Assembly (NCBI GenBank): GCA_040385825.1
Contig: JAZKGQ010000023.1
Coordinates: 1 to 64,000 of the forward strand
DNA from: JANNNF01 sp040385825
GTDB taxonomy: Bacteria; Pseudomonadota; Alphaproteobacteria; Rhodobacterales; Rhodobacteraceae
Length of the DNA stretch: 64,000 bases
Direction of reading: 5' to 3'
Shown: positions 18,691 through 28,171 of the stretch, piece after piece
Layout of the letters: each line of letters begins with the position of its first letter
Numbering within the stretch: position 1 is the stretch's first letter
Notes under the pieces: generated by a model
Told to the model about the DNA's origin: nothing
The model's database searches: none
The model's input: the letters and a program-made list of their open reading frames with translations, nothing else
Translations under genes and position numbers: made by a program

Positions 18691-19065
18691 TTATTTTCCG
18701 CCAGACATATCCTGCTTCAGCATCGCCTGTATCCCCGCAATCTGCGCGGCGCCTGCCTGCGGCACGATCGCTTCCAGCGCCCGGTACTGCGCCAGCACCG
18801 CCTTGCCTGCCTCGGTCAGCCGCGCGCCGCCGCCGGCCGGCCCACCCCGGCTGCTTTCGACCAGCGGGGCCTTGAAGGCCGCGTTCATGTCTTCGACCAG
18901 CATCCAGGCGCGCTTGTAGCTCATCGCCATCCGCCGCCCCGCCGCCGAGATCGACCCCAGCTCGGCGATGCCCTGCAACAGATCGGCCTTGCCGGGGCCG
19001 AACATCAGATCATCACCGAAATACAGCCGCAGGCGAAAGCGGATGTCCTGCTGTGCTGCGTCCAT
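18691..19065 (-). CDS. ModE-type winged-helix regulator, DNA-binding domain only
   Basis: About 124 residues from the ATG at 19065 (alternative start 19083). The LysR-like winged helix of ModE is seen in FGPGKADLLQGIAELGSISAAGRRMAMSYKRAWMLVEDMN. The C-terminal MOP-type molybdate-binding domains of full-length ModE are absent. Such single-domain forms are common in alphaproteobacteria and may regulate mod genes with help from another molybdate sensor. It lies 63 bases upstream of modA on the same strand, so it is probably cotranscribed with the transporter it controls. Confidence 0.85.
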   Translation of the reverse strand: MDAAQQDIRFRLRLYFGDDLMFGPGKADLLQGIAELGSISAAGRRMAMSYKRAWMLVEDMNAAFKAPLVESSRGGPAGGGARLTEAGKAVLAQYRALEAIVPQAGAAQIAGIQAMLKQDMSGGK

Positions 19066-19107
19066 CGTAACCCTTTCGTGCAAGCGGGCGTCCGGTGCAG
19101 CCTAACC

Positions 19108-19602
19108 TCAGGTCTGCGCGTGGCACCAGTCCAGAATACGCGCCTTGTCGGGGGGCAGGGCTTGGCCCATGCCTTGGGCAAAGTCCTGAAACGCCTCGAT
19201 ATTCCGGGCGTTCACCCCGGTCAGCACCGGGATGCCCGCCCCAAGTGCCCGCCCGATCAGCGGGCGAAAGCCGCGCCCCTCGGACTCGGCCTTGCCGAAC
19301 TTGTTCAGGATCAGCAGGCGGGGGCTGTGGTGCAGCGCCCCCTCCACCAGCCCCACGGCCTGTTCCAGTGCCGCACTGTCCAGCCGGCAGCCCCGTGACC
19401 CCGTGCCAAGCTGCTGACTGATGCAGATGCGGTGGCCTGCCTGCAACACCACCAGTTCCATCGTGCACAGCGCAGGGTCATCGCCGCGGTTCTGCTGCAC
19501 GGCGCCAGCCAGCGGCCAGCCCAAAGCCTGCAACCGCGCGGCCACGGCCGAAATCAGCAGATCGGCGTCCCCCCGCAGGGGGGCCATGACATAGCCCAGC
19601 AT
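19108..19602 (-). CDS. DUF2478 protein of the molybdenum cluster
   Basis: 164 residues. The stretch LLILNKFGKAESEGRGF followed by AGIPVLTGVNARNIEAF is the signature I associate with DUF2478, a P-loop NTPase-like family encoded next to mod genes. The N-terminal P-loop position reads APLRGDAD and lacks the GK(S/T) of a working Walker A motif, so nucleotide binding may be altered. Function is unproven; a role in molybdate or cofactor handling is inferred from position. It begins the minus-strand mod run and is divergent from mobA. Confidence 0.72.
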   Translation of the reverse strand: MLGYVMAPLRGDADLLISAVAARLQALGWPLAGAVQQNRGDDPALCTMELVVLQAGHRICISQQLGTGSRGCRLDSAALEQAVGLVEGALHHSPRLLILNKFGKAESEGRGFRPLIGRALGAGIPVLTGVNARNIEAFQDFAQGMGQALPPDKARILDWCHAQT

Positions 19603-19632
19603 CCCAAGGCCCTCTTGCAGGTCTGGCTTTCG

Positions 19633-19658
19633 TCCTACAAGATTGCCACGTCATAGGA
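19633..19658. promoter_or_regulatory. Inverted TCCTA/TAGGA half-sites between divergent DUF2478 gene and mobA
   Basis: TCCTA (19633-19637) and TAGGA (19654-19658) form an inverted pair with 16 bases between them, in the 65-bp divergent control region. The TAGGA arm resembles part of the fds palindrome at 9674-9690. A shared regulator of Mo genes is possible, but the arms are short. Confidence 0.3.
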
Positions 19659-19667
19659 AAGCGCAGC

Positions 19668-20300
19668 ATGCCCCAGCCCGATATGTTGCCGCCCTGCGTG
19701 GTCCTTGCCGGGGGGCGGGGGCTGCGGATGGGCGGGGTGGACAAGGGCCTGCTGCAGGTGGCTGGCGGCCGGATGATCGACCATGTGCTGGGCCGGATGG
19801 CGCCGCAATCCGGCGGGCTTGCGATCAACGCCAATGGCGACCCGGCCCGCTGGCAGGCCCTGGGCCTGCCCGTACTGCCCGACGCCCTGCCGGACGGGGT
19901 CGAGGCCTTTCCCGGCCCGCTGGCGGGGCTGTTGGCCGGGATGGACTGGGCCGCGGCGCGCGGGGCAACCCATGTTGTCACCGTGTCCGCCGACACCCCG
20001 TTCCTGCCGGTGGGTCTGGTTGCGGGCCTGATCCGGGCCGCAGACCCCACGGGCTGCGCGGTGGCTGCCAGCCCCGATGGGACGGGTGCGCTGCGACCGC
20101 ACCCGACCTGCGGGCTGTGGCCTGTCACCCTGCGGGATGATCTGCGCGCCGCGTTGCAGACCGGGCAGCGACGGGTGATGCACTGGGCGCGACTGCAAGC
20201 GGCGGGGCTGGCCCGGTTTGAAAGCCAGCCGTTCGATCCGTTCTTCAACATCAATTCACCCGAAGACATCGCCACCGCCAACCAGTTGATCCTGTTGTGA
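19668..20300 (+). CDS. mobA: Molybdenum cofactor guanylyltransferase
   Basis: 210 residues. The nucleotide-binding loop VLAGGRGLRMGGVDKGLL near residue 10 is the MobA signature. TVSADTPFLPV carries the metal-binding Asp, and FFNINSPEDI closes the protein as in other MobA enzymes. It attaches GMP to molybdopterin to make MGD, the cofactor form that FdsA needs. It lies inside the Mo island and overlaps the next gene by 4 bases. Confidence 0.94.
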   Translation: MPQPDMLPPCVVLAGGRGLRMGGVDKGLLQVAGGRMIDHVLGRMAPQSGGLAINANGDPARWQALGLPVLPDALPDGVEAFPGPLAGLLAGMDWAAARGATHVVTVSADTPFLPVGLVAGLIRAADPTGCAVAASPDGTGALRPHPTCGLWPVTLRDDLRAALQTGQRRVMHWARLQAAGLARFESQPFDPFFNINSPEDIATANQLILL

Positions 20301-21229
20301 AACCTGACCGTATCGTCATCGTGGACTGGTCGGCATCGGCCAAGCCCTCGCCTGCCCGCCCCTCGGCCGATGCGATCTGGATTGGCGTTGCGGATGTGGC
20401 GGGTGGCACCATCACCTCCAGCTATCACCGCACCCGCGCCGACGCCTTTGCCACCCTGCAAACCATGGTCCAACAGGCCCTGCACGACAACCAGCGCCTG
20501 CTGATCGGCGCGGATTTTCCCTTTGCCTATCCTGCGGGCTTTGCCGCCGCCCTGACGGGCGCGCGCCGCGCCCTGGCGCTGTGGGACTGGCTGGCCCGGC
20601 ATGTCGAAGACGCCCCCGACAATGCCAACAACCGCTTCGCGCTTGCCGATGCCATCAACGCAAGCCTGCCCGGCACTGGCCCGTTCTGGGGCCGCCCGGC
20701 GCATCTGACCCTGCCGCATCTGCCCGACAAGGGCCGCGCCCGCCACGGCCACGGCCTGGCCGAACGCCGCGTGGTGGAACGGCTGGTGCCCTCAGCCCAA
20801 ACCTGCTGGAAACTGTACACCACGGGATCTGTCGGCAGTCAGGCGCTGCTGGGCATCCCTATGCTCGCCCGCCTGCGCAGCACCTTCGCGGGGCAGGTCG
20901 CCGTCTGGCCGTTCGAGCCGTGGCAAAAGGCCCCGGTCGTGCTGGCCGAGGTCTACCCCTCGCTGCTGGCCAGCCAAGTCCGCGCCCTGACCGGGCCAGT
21001 CCCGGCCACCAAATCCGGCTGGCCCATCAAGGATGCCGTGCAAGTGCGCTTGCTGGCGGGGGCTTTGGCGCAGATGGTGCGCGATGGCAGGCTGGCATCG
21101 CTTCTGGACCCACCCGCCGCGCCACATATCCTGACCGAGGAAGGCTGGATCCTGGGCGCAGGGCATGAGGCGGGTTTGCAAACGGCCGCAGCGGCCATCG
21201 GCCCCGCCGCGCTGCCCGCAAACCCCTAA
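20297..21229 (+). CDS. MobA-coupled protein annotated in relatives as molybdopterin guanine dinucleotide synthesis
   Basis: 310 residues. The N-terminus reads IVIVDWSASAKPSPARPSAD, resembling the Asp-containing first strand of RNase H-like (DUF429-type) folds. Later segments include LLIGADFPFAYPAGF and VVLAEVYPSLL, with acidic residues where such a fold would bind metal. No P-loop of true MobB is present. The 4-base overlap with mobA is the main reason relatives carry a molybdopterin label; direct biochemical evidence is unknown to me. It converges with tusA, overlapping by 4 bases. Confidence 0.65.
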   Translation: MKPDRIVIVDWSASAKPSPARPSADAIWIGVADVAGGTITSSYHRTRADAFATLQTMVQQALHDNQRLLIGADFPFAYPAGFAAALTGARRALALWDWLARHVEDAPDNANNRFALADAINASLPGTGPFWGRPAHLTLPHLPDKGRARHGHGLAERRVVERLVPSAQTCWKLYTTGSVGSQALLGIPMLARLRSTFAGQVAVWPFEPWQKAPVVLAEVYPSLLASQVRALTGPVPATKSGWPIKDAVQVRLLAGALAQMVRDGRLASLLDPPAAPHILTEEGWILGAGHEAGLQTAAAAIGPAALPANP

Positions 21230-21453
21230 CCCCGGCGGATCAGATAGGCCTGGCCCCCGGCCGCATCCGCCATGCCCAGAAACGCGTGGCCCGCCTGCGC
21301 GCAGAAATGCGGCACATCCACCACCGCCGCAGGGTCGGTCGCCATCAACCGCAAAACCTGCCCCGGCTGCATCGCCAGCAACCGCTTGCGCGCCCGCAGC
21401 ACCGGCAAGGGGCACAACAGCCCCGCCGCATCAATCTCAACATCCCAGTCCAT
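21226..21453 (-). CDS. tusA: TusA-family sulfurtransferase
   Basis: 75 residues, full length for the family. The catalytic motif LLCPLPVLRARKRL holds the single conserved Cys that carries sulfur as a persulfide, followed by the GQVLRLMATDPAAVVDVPHFC segment. TusA proteins relay sulfur to tRNA thiolation and to molybdenum cofactor synthesis. Its placement beside mobA and near fdhD favours the second role here, though this is inference. Confidence 0.88.
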   Translation of the reverse strand: MDWDVEIDAAGLLCPLPVLRARKRLLAMQPGQVLRLMATDPAAVVDVPHFCAQAGHAFLGMADAAGGQAYLIRRG

Positions 21454-21504
21454 GACCGCGACCTAGCAGCAAACCCAGACAATTAAACTAAAATCTGCAT
21501 CCTC

Positions 21505-21572
21505 TGTGCACAAATATCCTCGGGGGGAGCAACATTGCAAAGCAATGTTGCTTGGGGGGCCGACAGCCCCCC
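21505..21572. repeat. Modular palindromic intergenic repeat (site B)
   Basis: Read on the plus strand it has a head TGTGCACAAATATCC (21505-21519), a G-rich box, a perfect hairpin GCAACATTGC/GCAATGTTGC (21529-21551) and a hairpin GGGGGGC/GCCCCCC with a 5-base loop (21554-21572). The same module order occurs at 31829-31892. It lies between mtlK and tusA, both minus-strand genes. Confidence 0.75.
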
Positions 21573-21594
21573 GGCGCCAGATGCAGCAAACCCT

Positions 21595-23043
21595 TTACCC
21601 GATATACGCGCGCAACACCTCTGCCGTGCCCTTCGCGTCCAGATCGTCCAGCGCCGCGCCGAAGGCCGCGATCACCGCCGGGTCGCGGCCGATCTCGCCA
21701 TAGATGTCCTCCATCGCCAGCCAGACCGCGGGGTCCGCCGCCGCCGCCCGCGCCGTCGCCTGCAAACGGTCCCAGTTCGGATCGTTGGGTTCGATCACCG
21801 CACCCGAATCCGACACCCCCATGCAATAGCGGCACCACAGCGCCGATTCCAGGATCAGCCCGACCGGCAAGCGCCCCTGCGCCAGCACATCGCGCATCAC
21901 GGGGATGATGAATTTCGGCTGGCGGTTCGATCCGTCAAGGCAGAGGCGGCGTTCGGTATCGGCCACTTCGGGGTTGGAAAACCGCGACCGGATCAGGTCG
22001 TAATAGGCGGAAATGTCGGTGCCGGGCACCGGCGGCACGGTGGGGATGATCTCCTCCCGCTCCAGCTTGTCCAGAAAGCCGGAAATCAGCGGGTTCGCCA
22101 TCGCCTCATGCACATATTCAATATCCATCAACCCGCCGGGATAGGCGATGATGGCATGACCGCCGTTCAGGATGCGAATTTTCATCATCTCGAAGGCATG
22201 GACATGCGGGGTAAAGGTCACGCCGACCTTTTCCAGCGGCGGGCGGCCTGCGGGGAAGTTGTCCTCCAGCACCCATTGGCGGAAGGGCTCGCAGGTCACG
22301 GGCACCGGGTCGGTCAGACCAAAGCTTTCGGCCAGGGCACGTTCGCGCGGGCCGGTGGCGGGGGTGATGCGGTCGACCATGCCATTGGGGAAGGCCACAT
22401 TGTCCTGCACCCAATGCGCGAACCCTGCATCCGACAGGCGGGCGAGTTCGACCACCGCGGCCTGCGCCACATGGCCGTTGCCGGGCAGATTGTCGCACGA
22501 CATCACGGTAAAGGGCACAATCCCCGCCGCCTTGCGCAACCGCAGCGCGGCCAGAATGGCCCCGAAGGCGGTGACGGGCCGGGCCGGGTTGGCGGCATCG
22601 GCGCGGATTTCCGGGGCAGAGGGGTCGAATTTGCCGGTGGCGGGGTCGATGAAATAGCCGCCTTCGGTAACCGTCAGCGACACGATGCGAATGGCCGGGT
22701 CGGCCATCGCGGCGATCAGGGCCGCATTGTCGGGCTGCACCTCGATGAACCCGGTCATCGCGCCTACGCGGCGGGCCGATTTGCCGGCCGGGTCCAGTTC
22801 GATCACGGTGGAAAGGCAATCTTGCGCCACCAGCGCATCGCGCATCCGCGCATCCCCCGCCCGCACCCCTGCGCCAAGGATGGCCCAGTCATGGCCTTGC
22901 CCAAGCGCAAACAGATCGTCCAGATACACCGCCATATGGGCGCGGTGAAAGTTGCCAAGCCCGATATGCACGATGCCGGGCGTCAGGGCCGAACGGTCAT
23001 AGGCGGGCAGGGTGACGGGGGGAAGGGGGGTGTTCATGGTCAT
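21595..23043 (-). CDS. mtlK: Mannitol dehydrogenase-family polyol 2-dehydrogenase
   Basis: 482 residues, the normal size of long-chain mannitol dehydrogenases. The N-terminal IVHIGLGNFHRAHMAVYLDDL contains the NAD-binding Gly-rich turn. The central MSCDNLPGNGHV and VDRITPAT segments and the later KIRILNGGHAIIAYPG hold the catalytic Lys, Asn and His of the family. It oxidises mannitol or a related polyol to the 2-ketose with NAD. It is the last gene of the polyol operon and overlaps the SDR gene by 4 bases. Confidence 0.92.
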   Translation of the reverse strand: MTMNTPLPPVTLPAYDRSALTPGIVHIGLGNFHRAHMAVYLDDLFALGQGHDWAILGAGVRAGDARMRDALVAQDCLSTVIELDPAGKSARRVGAMTGFIEVQPDNAALIAAMADPAIRIVSLTVTEGGYFIDPATGKFDPSAPEIRADAANPARPVTAFGAILAALRLRKAAGIVPFTVMSCDNLPGNGHVAQAAVVELARLSDAGFAHWVQDNVAFPNGMVDRITPATGPRERALAESFGLTDPVPVTCEPFRQWVLEDNFPAGRPPLEKVGVTFTPHVHAFEMMKIRILNGGHAIIAYPGGLMDIEYVHEAMANPLISGFLDKLEREEIIPTVPPVPGTDISAYYDLIRSRFSNPEVADTERRLCLDGSNRQPKFIIPVMRDVLAQGRLPVGLILESALWCRYCMGVSDSGAVIEPNDPNWDRLQATARAAAADPAVWLAMEDIYGEIGRDPAVIAAFGAALDDLDAKGTAEVLRAYIG

Positions 23044-23806
23044 GCCATCCAGTTTCCGCCATCGACCCCGAAGGTCTGGGCGACAATGTAATCGGCCTCG
23101 GAGGTCGCAAGGAAAATCGCCATGCCGGTCAGATCGGCAGCGGTGCCCATGCGGCCGTAAGGTACGGCTTCGCCGACCAGACGTTTCTTCTCGCCGGGTT
23201 TGCGGTTTTCATATTTGGCAAAGAAGGCATCGACCCCGTCCCAATGTTCGCCGTCCACCACGCCGGGGGCCATGGCGTTGACGTTGATCCTGTGCTGGAT
23301 CAGGCCCAGCCCCGCGCTTTGCGTCAGGCTGATCACGGCGGCCTTGGTGGCGCAGTACACCCCCACCAACGCCTCGCCGCGACGGCCGGCCTGGCTTGCC
23401 ATGTTGATGATCTTGCCGCCTTGACCGCGCGCGATCATGTGTTTCGCCGCCGCCTGCATGCAGAACAGCGTGCCCGCGACGTTGACGGCAAACAGCCGGT
23501 CATAGTCGGCGCGGGTGATCTCGTCGAACGGCGCGGCGGTGAACAGGGCCGCGTTGTTGATCAGGATGTCCAGCTTGCCCATGGCGGCGATGGCCGCCGC
23601 AAAGCCTGCATCGATGCTGTCCTGACGGGTGATGTCCATTTGCACGGCATGGGCTTTTGGCCCCAGTTCCGCCACGGCCTTTTCCAACGCCGCCGCGTTG
23701 ATGTCGGCCAGCGCTACCCTTGCGCCTTCGGCAATATAGGCGCGGGCAAATTCAAACCCGATGCCGCGTGCGGCCCCGGTGATCAGTGCGGTTTTCCCTG
23801 CAAGTC

Positions 23807-23810
<4 letters not shown>
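23040..23810 (-). CDS. smoS: Short-chain dehydrogenase, sorbitol (L-iditol 2-) dehydrogenase type
   Basis: 256 residues. The NAD motif is TGAARGIGFEFARAY at residue 11, NNAA follows at about residue 87, and the catalytic Tyr-Lys pair is in YCATKAAV near residue 153. The sequence closes with FGVDGGNWMA, the usual SDR C-terminus. Its position between the ABC ATPase and the mannitol-type dehydrogenase matches the SmoS sorbitol dehydrogenase of Rhodobacter. It converts sorbitol, and probably galactitol or iditol, to the 2-ketose. It overlaps both neighbours by 4 bases. Confidence 0.9.
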
Positions 23811-24805
<995 letters not shown>

Positions 24806-24812
24806 GTGTGCC

Positions 24813-25643
24813 TCACTTAACCGCGCCGAAGGTCAAACCGCGGACCAATTGTTTCTGGCTGAACCAGCCAAGGATCAGGATCGGGGCGATGGCCATGGTG
24901 CTGGCCGCGCTGAGTTTTGCGTAGAACAGGCCCTGCGGCGCCGAGAAGCTGGCGATGAAGGCCGACAGGGGGGCTGCGTCCACCGTGGTCAGGGTGATGG
25001 TCCAGAAGGCCTCGTTCCAGGCCAGGATGATGTTCAGCAGCATGGTCGAGGCGATGCCGGGAACCGCCATCGGGGTCAGCACATAGATGATCTCGTTGCG
25101 CAGGCTGGCCCCGTCCATCCGGGCGGCTTCAAGAATTTCCGAGGGGATTTCCTTGAAGTAGGTGTACAGCATCCAGACGATGATCGGCAGGTTCATCAGC
25201 ATCAGCGCAAGGATCAGGCCGGACCGGCTGTCAAAGAACCCGGTCCACTGAAACAGCAGATACATCGGGATCAGCACGCCGACCGCAGGCATCATCTTGG
25301 TGGACAGCATCCACATCAGCAGATCCTTGGTCTTTGGCCCCGGAACGAAGGCCATCGACCAGGCCGCGGGCACCGCGATCAGCAGGCCCAGAAGGGTGGA
25401 CCCGATCGAGATGACCACCGAGTTCCAGAAGAACCTTGGATAGTCGGACCGTGCCCAGACCTCGGTATAGTTGTCCAGCGTCCAGTCCGCCGAGAAGAAT
25501 TCGGGCGGCGTGGCGACGGCGCTGGCTTCGGTCTTGAGGCTGGTCAGGATGGTCCACAGGACCGGAAAGAAGATGACCAGTCCCACAGCCCATGCGGCGG
25601 CGGTGTAGGCGATCTTGCGTTGCGTGGTGATGGCGCGGGCCAT
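24813..25643 (-). CDS. smoG: Polyol ABC transporter permease (MalG type)
   Basis: 276 residues with six predicted membrane helices. The inner-face EAA loop reads EILEAARMDGASLRNEIIYVLTPMAVPGI. The N-terminus is short and positively charged (ARAITTQRK), as in MalG-type carbohydrate permeases of the CUT1 class. It pairs with SmoF; the genes are separated by 12 bases. Confidence 0.92.
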   Translation of the reverse strand: MARAITTQRKIAYTAAAWAVGLVIFFPVLWTILTSLKTEASAVATPPEFFSADWTLDNYTEVWARSDYPRFFWNSVVISIGSTLLGLLIAVPAAWSMAFVPGPKTKDLLMWMLSTKMMPAVGVLIPMYLLFQWTGFFDSRSGLILALMLMNLPIIVWMLYTYFKEIPSEILEAARMDGASLRNEIIYVLTPMAVPGIASTMLLNIILAWNEAFWTITLTTVDAAPLSAFIASFSAPQGLFYAKLSAASTMAIAPILILGWFSQKQLVRGLTFGAVK

Positions 25644-25655
25644 GATGGGTTCCCT

Positions 25656-26528
25656 TCAGGCGTCGAGGTTCTTGCCGATGCCACGCATCAGGAAGATGGC
25701 TACGATGTTGGCAAGGATCACGGCGATAATCCCCCCGGCGGCGGCACGGCCAATGTCCTTGGCGATCAGCGCCTGCTTGTAGATCATGTAGGGCAGGGTG
25801 GTGGAGGACGACCCCGGCCCGCCCTGGGTGGTGGTGAAGATCTCGCCGAAGATGCCGAGCAGGAAGATGGTCTGGATCAGCACCACGACGGTCACAGCGC
25901 GGCTGAGATGCGGGATGATGATGTAGCGGAACCGCGACAGTGCCGATGCCCCGTCCATTTCCGCCGCCTCAAGCTGTTCCGAGGACATGGATTGCAGGGC
26001 GGTCAGCAGGATCAGCGTGGCGAAGGGCAGCCATTCCCAAGACACGATGAAGATGATCGAGGCCATGGGGTAGGATTCAAGATACAGGATCGGCTCTGAT
26101 CCGAACCCGCGCGAGACTGCGGCAAACAGGCCGTTCTGCGGGTGCATGAACAGGTTTTCCCAGATCGACGCGGCCACCGGCGGCATCACGAAGAAGGGCG
26201 AGATCACCAGAATGCGCAGCGGTCCCTGACCCCAGATCGGCTGGTCGATCAGCAGGGCGATCAGCGTGCCCAGAACCACGGTGATGAACAAAACCCCGCC
26301 CACCAGCAGCAGCGTGTTGGTGATGGCCAGCCAGAAATCGGGCGAATTGAGGAACCAGGTATAGTTGCTGAACCCGACCCAGCCTGTCCGTTCCGGCGAC
26401 AGCAGCCGATAGAACCGGAAAGAGAAGTAAATCGTCATCGCCAGCGGCACGATCATCCAGATGAACAGAAGGATGACGGATGGGGCGACCATCATGCGCC
26501 CGGCGGCGCGGTTGTTCTTGGTGGCCAT
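25656..26528 (-). CDS. smoF: Polyol ABC transporter permease (MalF type)
   Basis: 290 residues from the ATG at 26528 (MATKNNRAAG); an in-frame extension to 26642 has no membrane or signal character and is rejected. Six membrane helices are predicted, with an EAA loop QLEAAEMDGASALSRFRYIIIPHL. It forms the heteromeric channel with SmoG. A 198-base gap with a stable hairpin separates it from the upstream binding-protein gene, which probably lets the binding protein be made in excess. Confidence 0.92.
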   Translation of the reverse strand: MATKNNRAAGRMMVAPSVILLFIWMIVPLAMTIYFSFRFYRLLSPERTGWVGFSNYTWFLNSPDFWLAITNTLLLVGGVLFITVVLGTLIALLIDQPIWGQGPLRILVISPFFVMPPVAASIWENLFMHPQNGLFAAVSRGFGSEPILYLESYPMASIIFIVSWEWLPFATLILLTALQSMSSEQLEAAEMDGASALSRFRYIIIPHLSRAVTVVVLIQTIFLLGIFGEIFTTTQGGPGSSSTTLPYMIYKQALIAKDIGRAAAGGIIAVILANIVAIFLMRGIGKNLDA

Positions 26529-26683
26529 ATGCGCACACTCCGTAGGGATTGGCAGGTGGGTGGGCCGTTGCAAGAAGCGAAGGGCGCCAGGGCTGGCGCA
26601 AGGGGCCATCGCGCGGGCGGCGCCGCAACAGGCAACAGACACAGGGGGTTAGGCCAGGAAAAAGGGGGGCTGGGGAAGGGGGT

Positions 26684-26714
26684 GGCGGGCCGGTCCGCTA
26701 GGGACAGGCCCGCC
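26684..26714 (-). terminator. Stable hairpin between smoE and smoF
   Basis: GGCGGGCC and GGCCCGCC form an 8-bp outer stem; a further 4 bp (GTCC/GGAC) form above one mismatch, closed by a 5-base loop. No U-run follows on the minus strand. It fits an mRNA-stabilising or attenuating structure rather than a full terminator. Confidence 0.6.
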
Positions 26715-26726
26715 GGGAGGAACCGA

Positions 26727-28037
26727 TTACTTTATGTAGCCGGTGGCCTTCATTTCATCCGCAACCAGCGTCTGTGCGGCGGCAAGCGCCTCATCCGCGG
26801 TGGACTGGCCTGCAAGGGCCGCCGAGAACAGCTCGCCCACCGACGTTGCCATGCCCGCAAATTCCGGGATGGCGACGAACTGCACGCCCACATACGGCAC
26901 CGGCTGCACGGTCGGCTTGGTCGGATCAGCCGAGTTGATGCTGTCGATGGTCATTTTCGCAAACGGCACCTTGGCATATTCCTCGTTGGCATAGAGCGAG
27001 GTGCGCGTGCCCGGAGGCACGTTGGCCCAGCCTTCTTTTGCCGCGACAAGGGCCAGATAGTCCTTGTTGGTCGCCCAGTTCACAAAGGCCTTGGCTGCGT
27101 CCTGCTTTTGCGACGACGCCGGGATCGCCAGCGACCATGCCCAGAGCCAGTTGCCGCGCTTGCCCAGACCGTTGTCGGGGGCCAGGGCGAAGGCGACCTT
27201 GTCGGCCACGGTGCTATCCTTGCCGGTCACGAACGAAGCCGCAACCGTGGCGTCGATCCACATGCCGCATTTGCCCTGGTTGAACAGGGTCAGGTTTTCG
27301 TTGAAGCCGTTGCCCGATGCGCCCGGAGGACCGTATTTGGTCATCAGGTTCAGATAGGCGTCCAGCGTGGCTTTCCATTCGGGGCTGTCGAACTGGGGGT
27401 TCCAGGCCTCGTCAAACCAGCGCGCGCCAAAGGAGTTGGACATGGCGGTCAGGAAGGCCATGTTCTCGCCCCAGCCGGCCTTGCCACGCAGGCAGACACC
27501 GTAGACGCCGGTTTCGGCGTTGGTCATGGCGGCAGCGGCCTTTTCGATGTCGGCCCAGGTGGGGGCTTCCGGCATGGTCATGCCGGCGGCATCCATCAGA
27601 TCCTTGCGGTACATGACCATCGAGCTTTCGCCATAGAACGGCGAGGCCAGCAGGTTGCCGTCGACGGTCAGACCGCCCCGGATGGCGGGAAGCAGATCGT
27701 CGGCGTCATATTCGGCGGGCAGGTCGTTCAACGACACCAGCCAACCCTGCTTGCCCCAGATCGGAACCTCATAGGTGCCAATGGTCATCACATCATACTG
27801 GCCGCCGCCGGTGGCGATATCGGTGGTCACGTTCTGGCGCAGGACGTTTTCTTCCAGCGTGACCCACTCGACCTTGATGTCGGGGTTCTTGGCATAGAAA
27901 TCGTCCATCAGACCTTGCATGCGGATCATGTCGCCGTTGTTCACGGTCGCGACAGTGATCGTGGTTTCGGCCATCGCGGCCCCCACAAGGGTAAGCGAAA
28001 CCGTCGCGCCAAGCAGCGCGCGAATCGTCATTTTCAT
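26727..28037 (-). CDS. smoE: Polyol ABC transporter substrate-binding protein
   Basis: 436 residues from the ATG at 28037, preceded by GGGAGGA at good spacing. A Sec signal peptide of about 23 residues ends in AMAE. The mature protein begins TITVATVNNGDMIRMQGLMDDF and has ATGGGQYDVMTIGTYEVPIWGKQGWL, typical of family 1 extracellular sugar- and polyol-binding proteins. It delivers sorbitol, mannitol or similar polyols to SmoFG in the periplasm. Longer in-frame starts would bury the signal peptide. Confidence 0.92.
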   Translation of the reverse strand: MKMTIRALLGATVSLTLVGAAMAETTITVATVNNGDMIRMQGLMDDFYAKNPDIKVEWVTLEENVLRQNVTTDIATGGGQYDVMTIGTYEVPIWGKQGWLVSLNDLPAEYDADDLLPAIRGGLTVDGNLLASPFYGESSMVMYRKDLMDAAGMTMPEAPTWADIEKAAAAMTNAETGVYGVCLRGKAGWGENMAFLTAMSNSFGARWFDEAWNPQFDSPEWKATLDAYLNLMTKYGPPGASGNGFNENLTLFNQGKCGMWIDATVAASFVTGKDSTVADKVAFALAPDNGLGKRGNWLWAWSLAIPASSQKQDAAKAFVNWATNKDYLALVAAKEGWANVPPGTRTSLYANEEYAKVPFAKMTIDSINSADPTKPTVQPVPYVGVQFVAIPEFAGMATSVGELFSAALAGQSTADEALAAAQTLVADEMKATGYIK

Positions 28038-28058
28038 CAGTATCCTCCCTAAGCAGCG

Positions 28059-28114
28059 ATTGAGCATTTCATCGCTTGCTGAGCAAATACTCACACTCGG
28101 CCTTGAGTCGTCAA
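28059..28114 (-). promoter_or_regulatory. smoE promoter with overlapping repeat operator
   Basis: On the minus strand TTGACG (28114-28109) and AGTATT (28091-28086) are spaced by 17 bases. From the -10 region onward lie two TGCTCA direct repeats about 22 bases apart and a perfect TTGCT-G-AGCAA palindrome. This fits a site for the SorC-type regulator encoded immediately upstream. Confidence 0.5.
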
Positions 28115-28171
28115 GCCCCATCTTCCGCCGCAAATGCGAAGGGTTTTGGGGGGTTAGCGGCGTGCAAAGGG

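Noticed and set aside
26142..28052. 636-residue plus-strand open frame
   Set aside because: It is antisense to smoF and smoE, whose signal peptide, helices and motifs are convincing.
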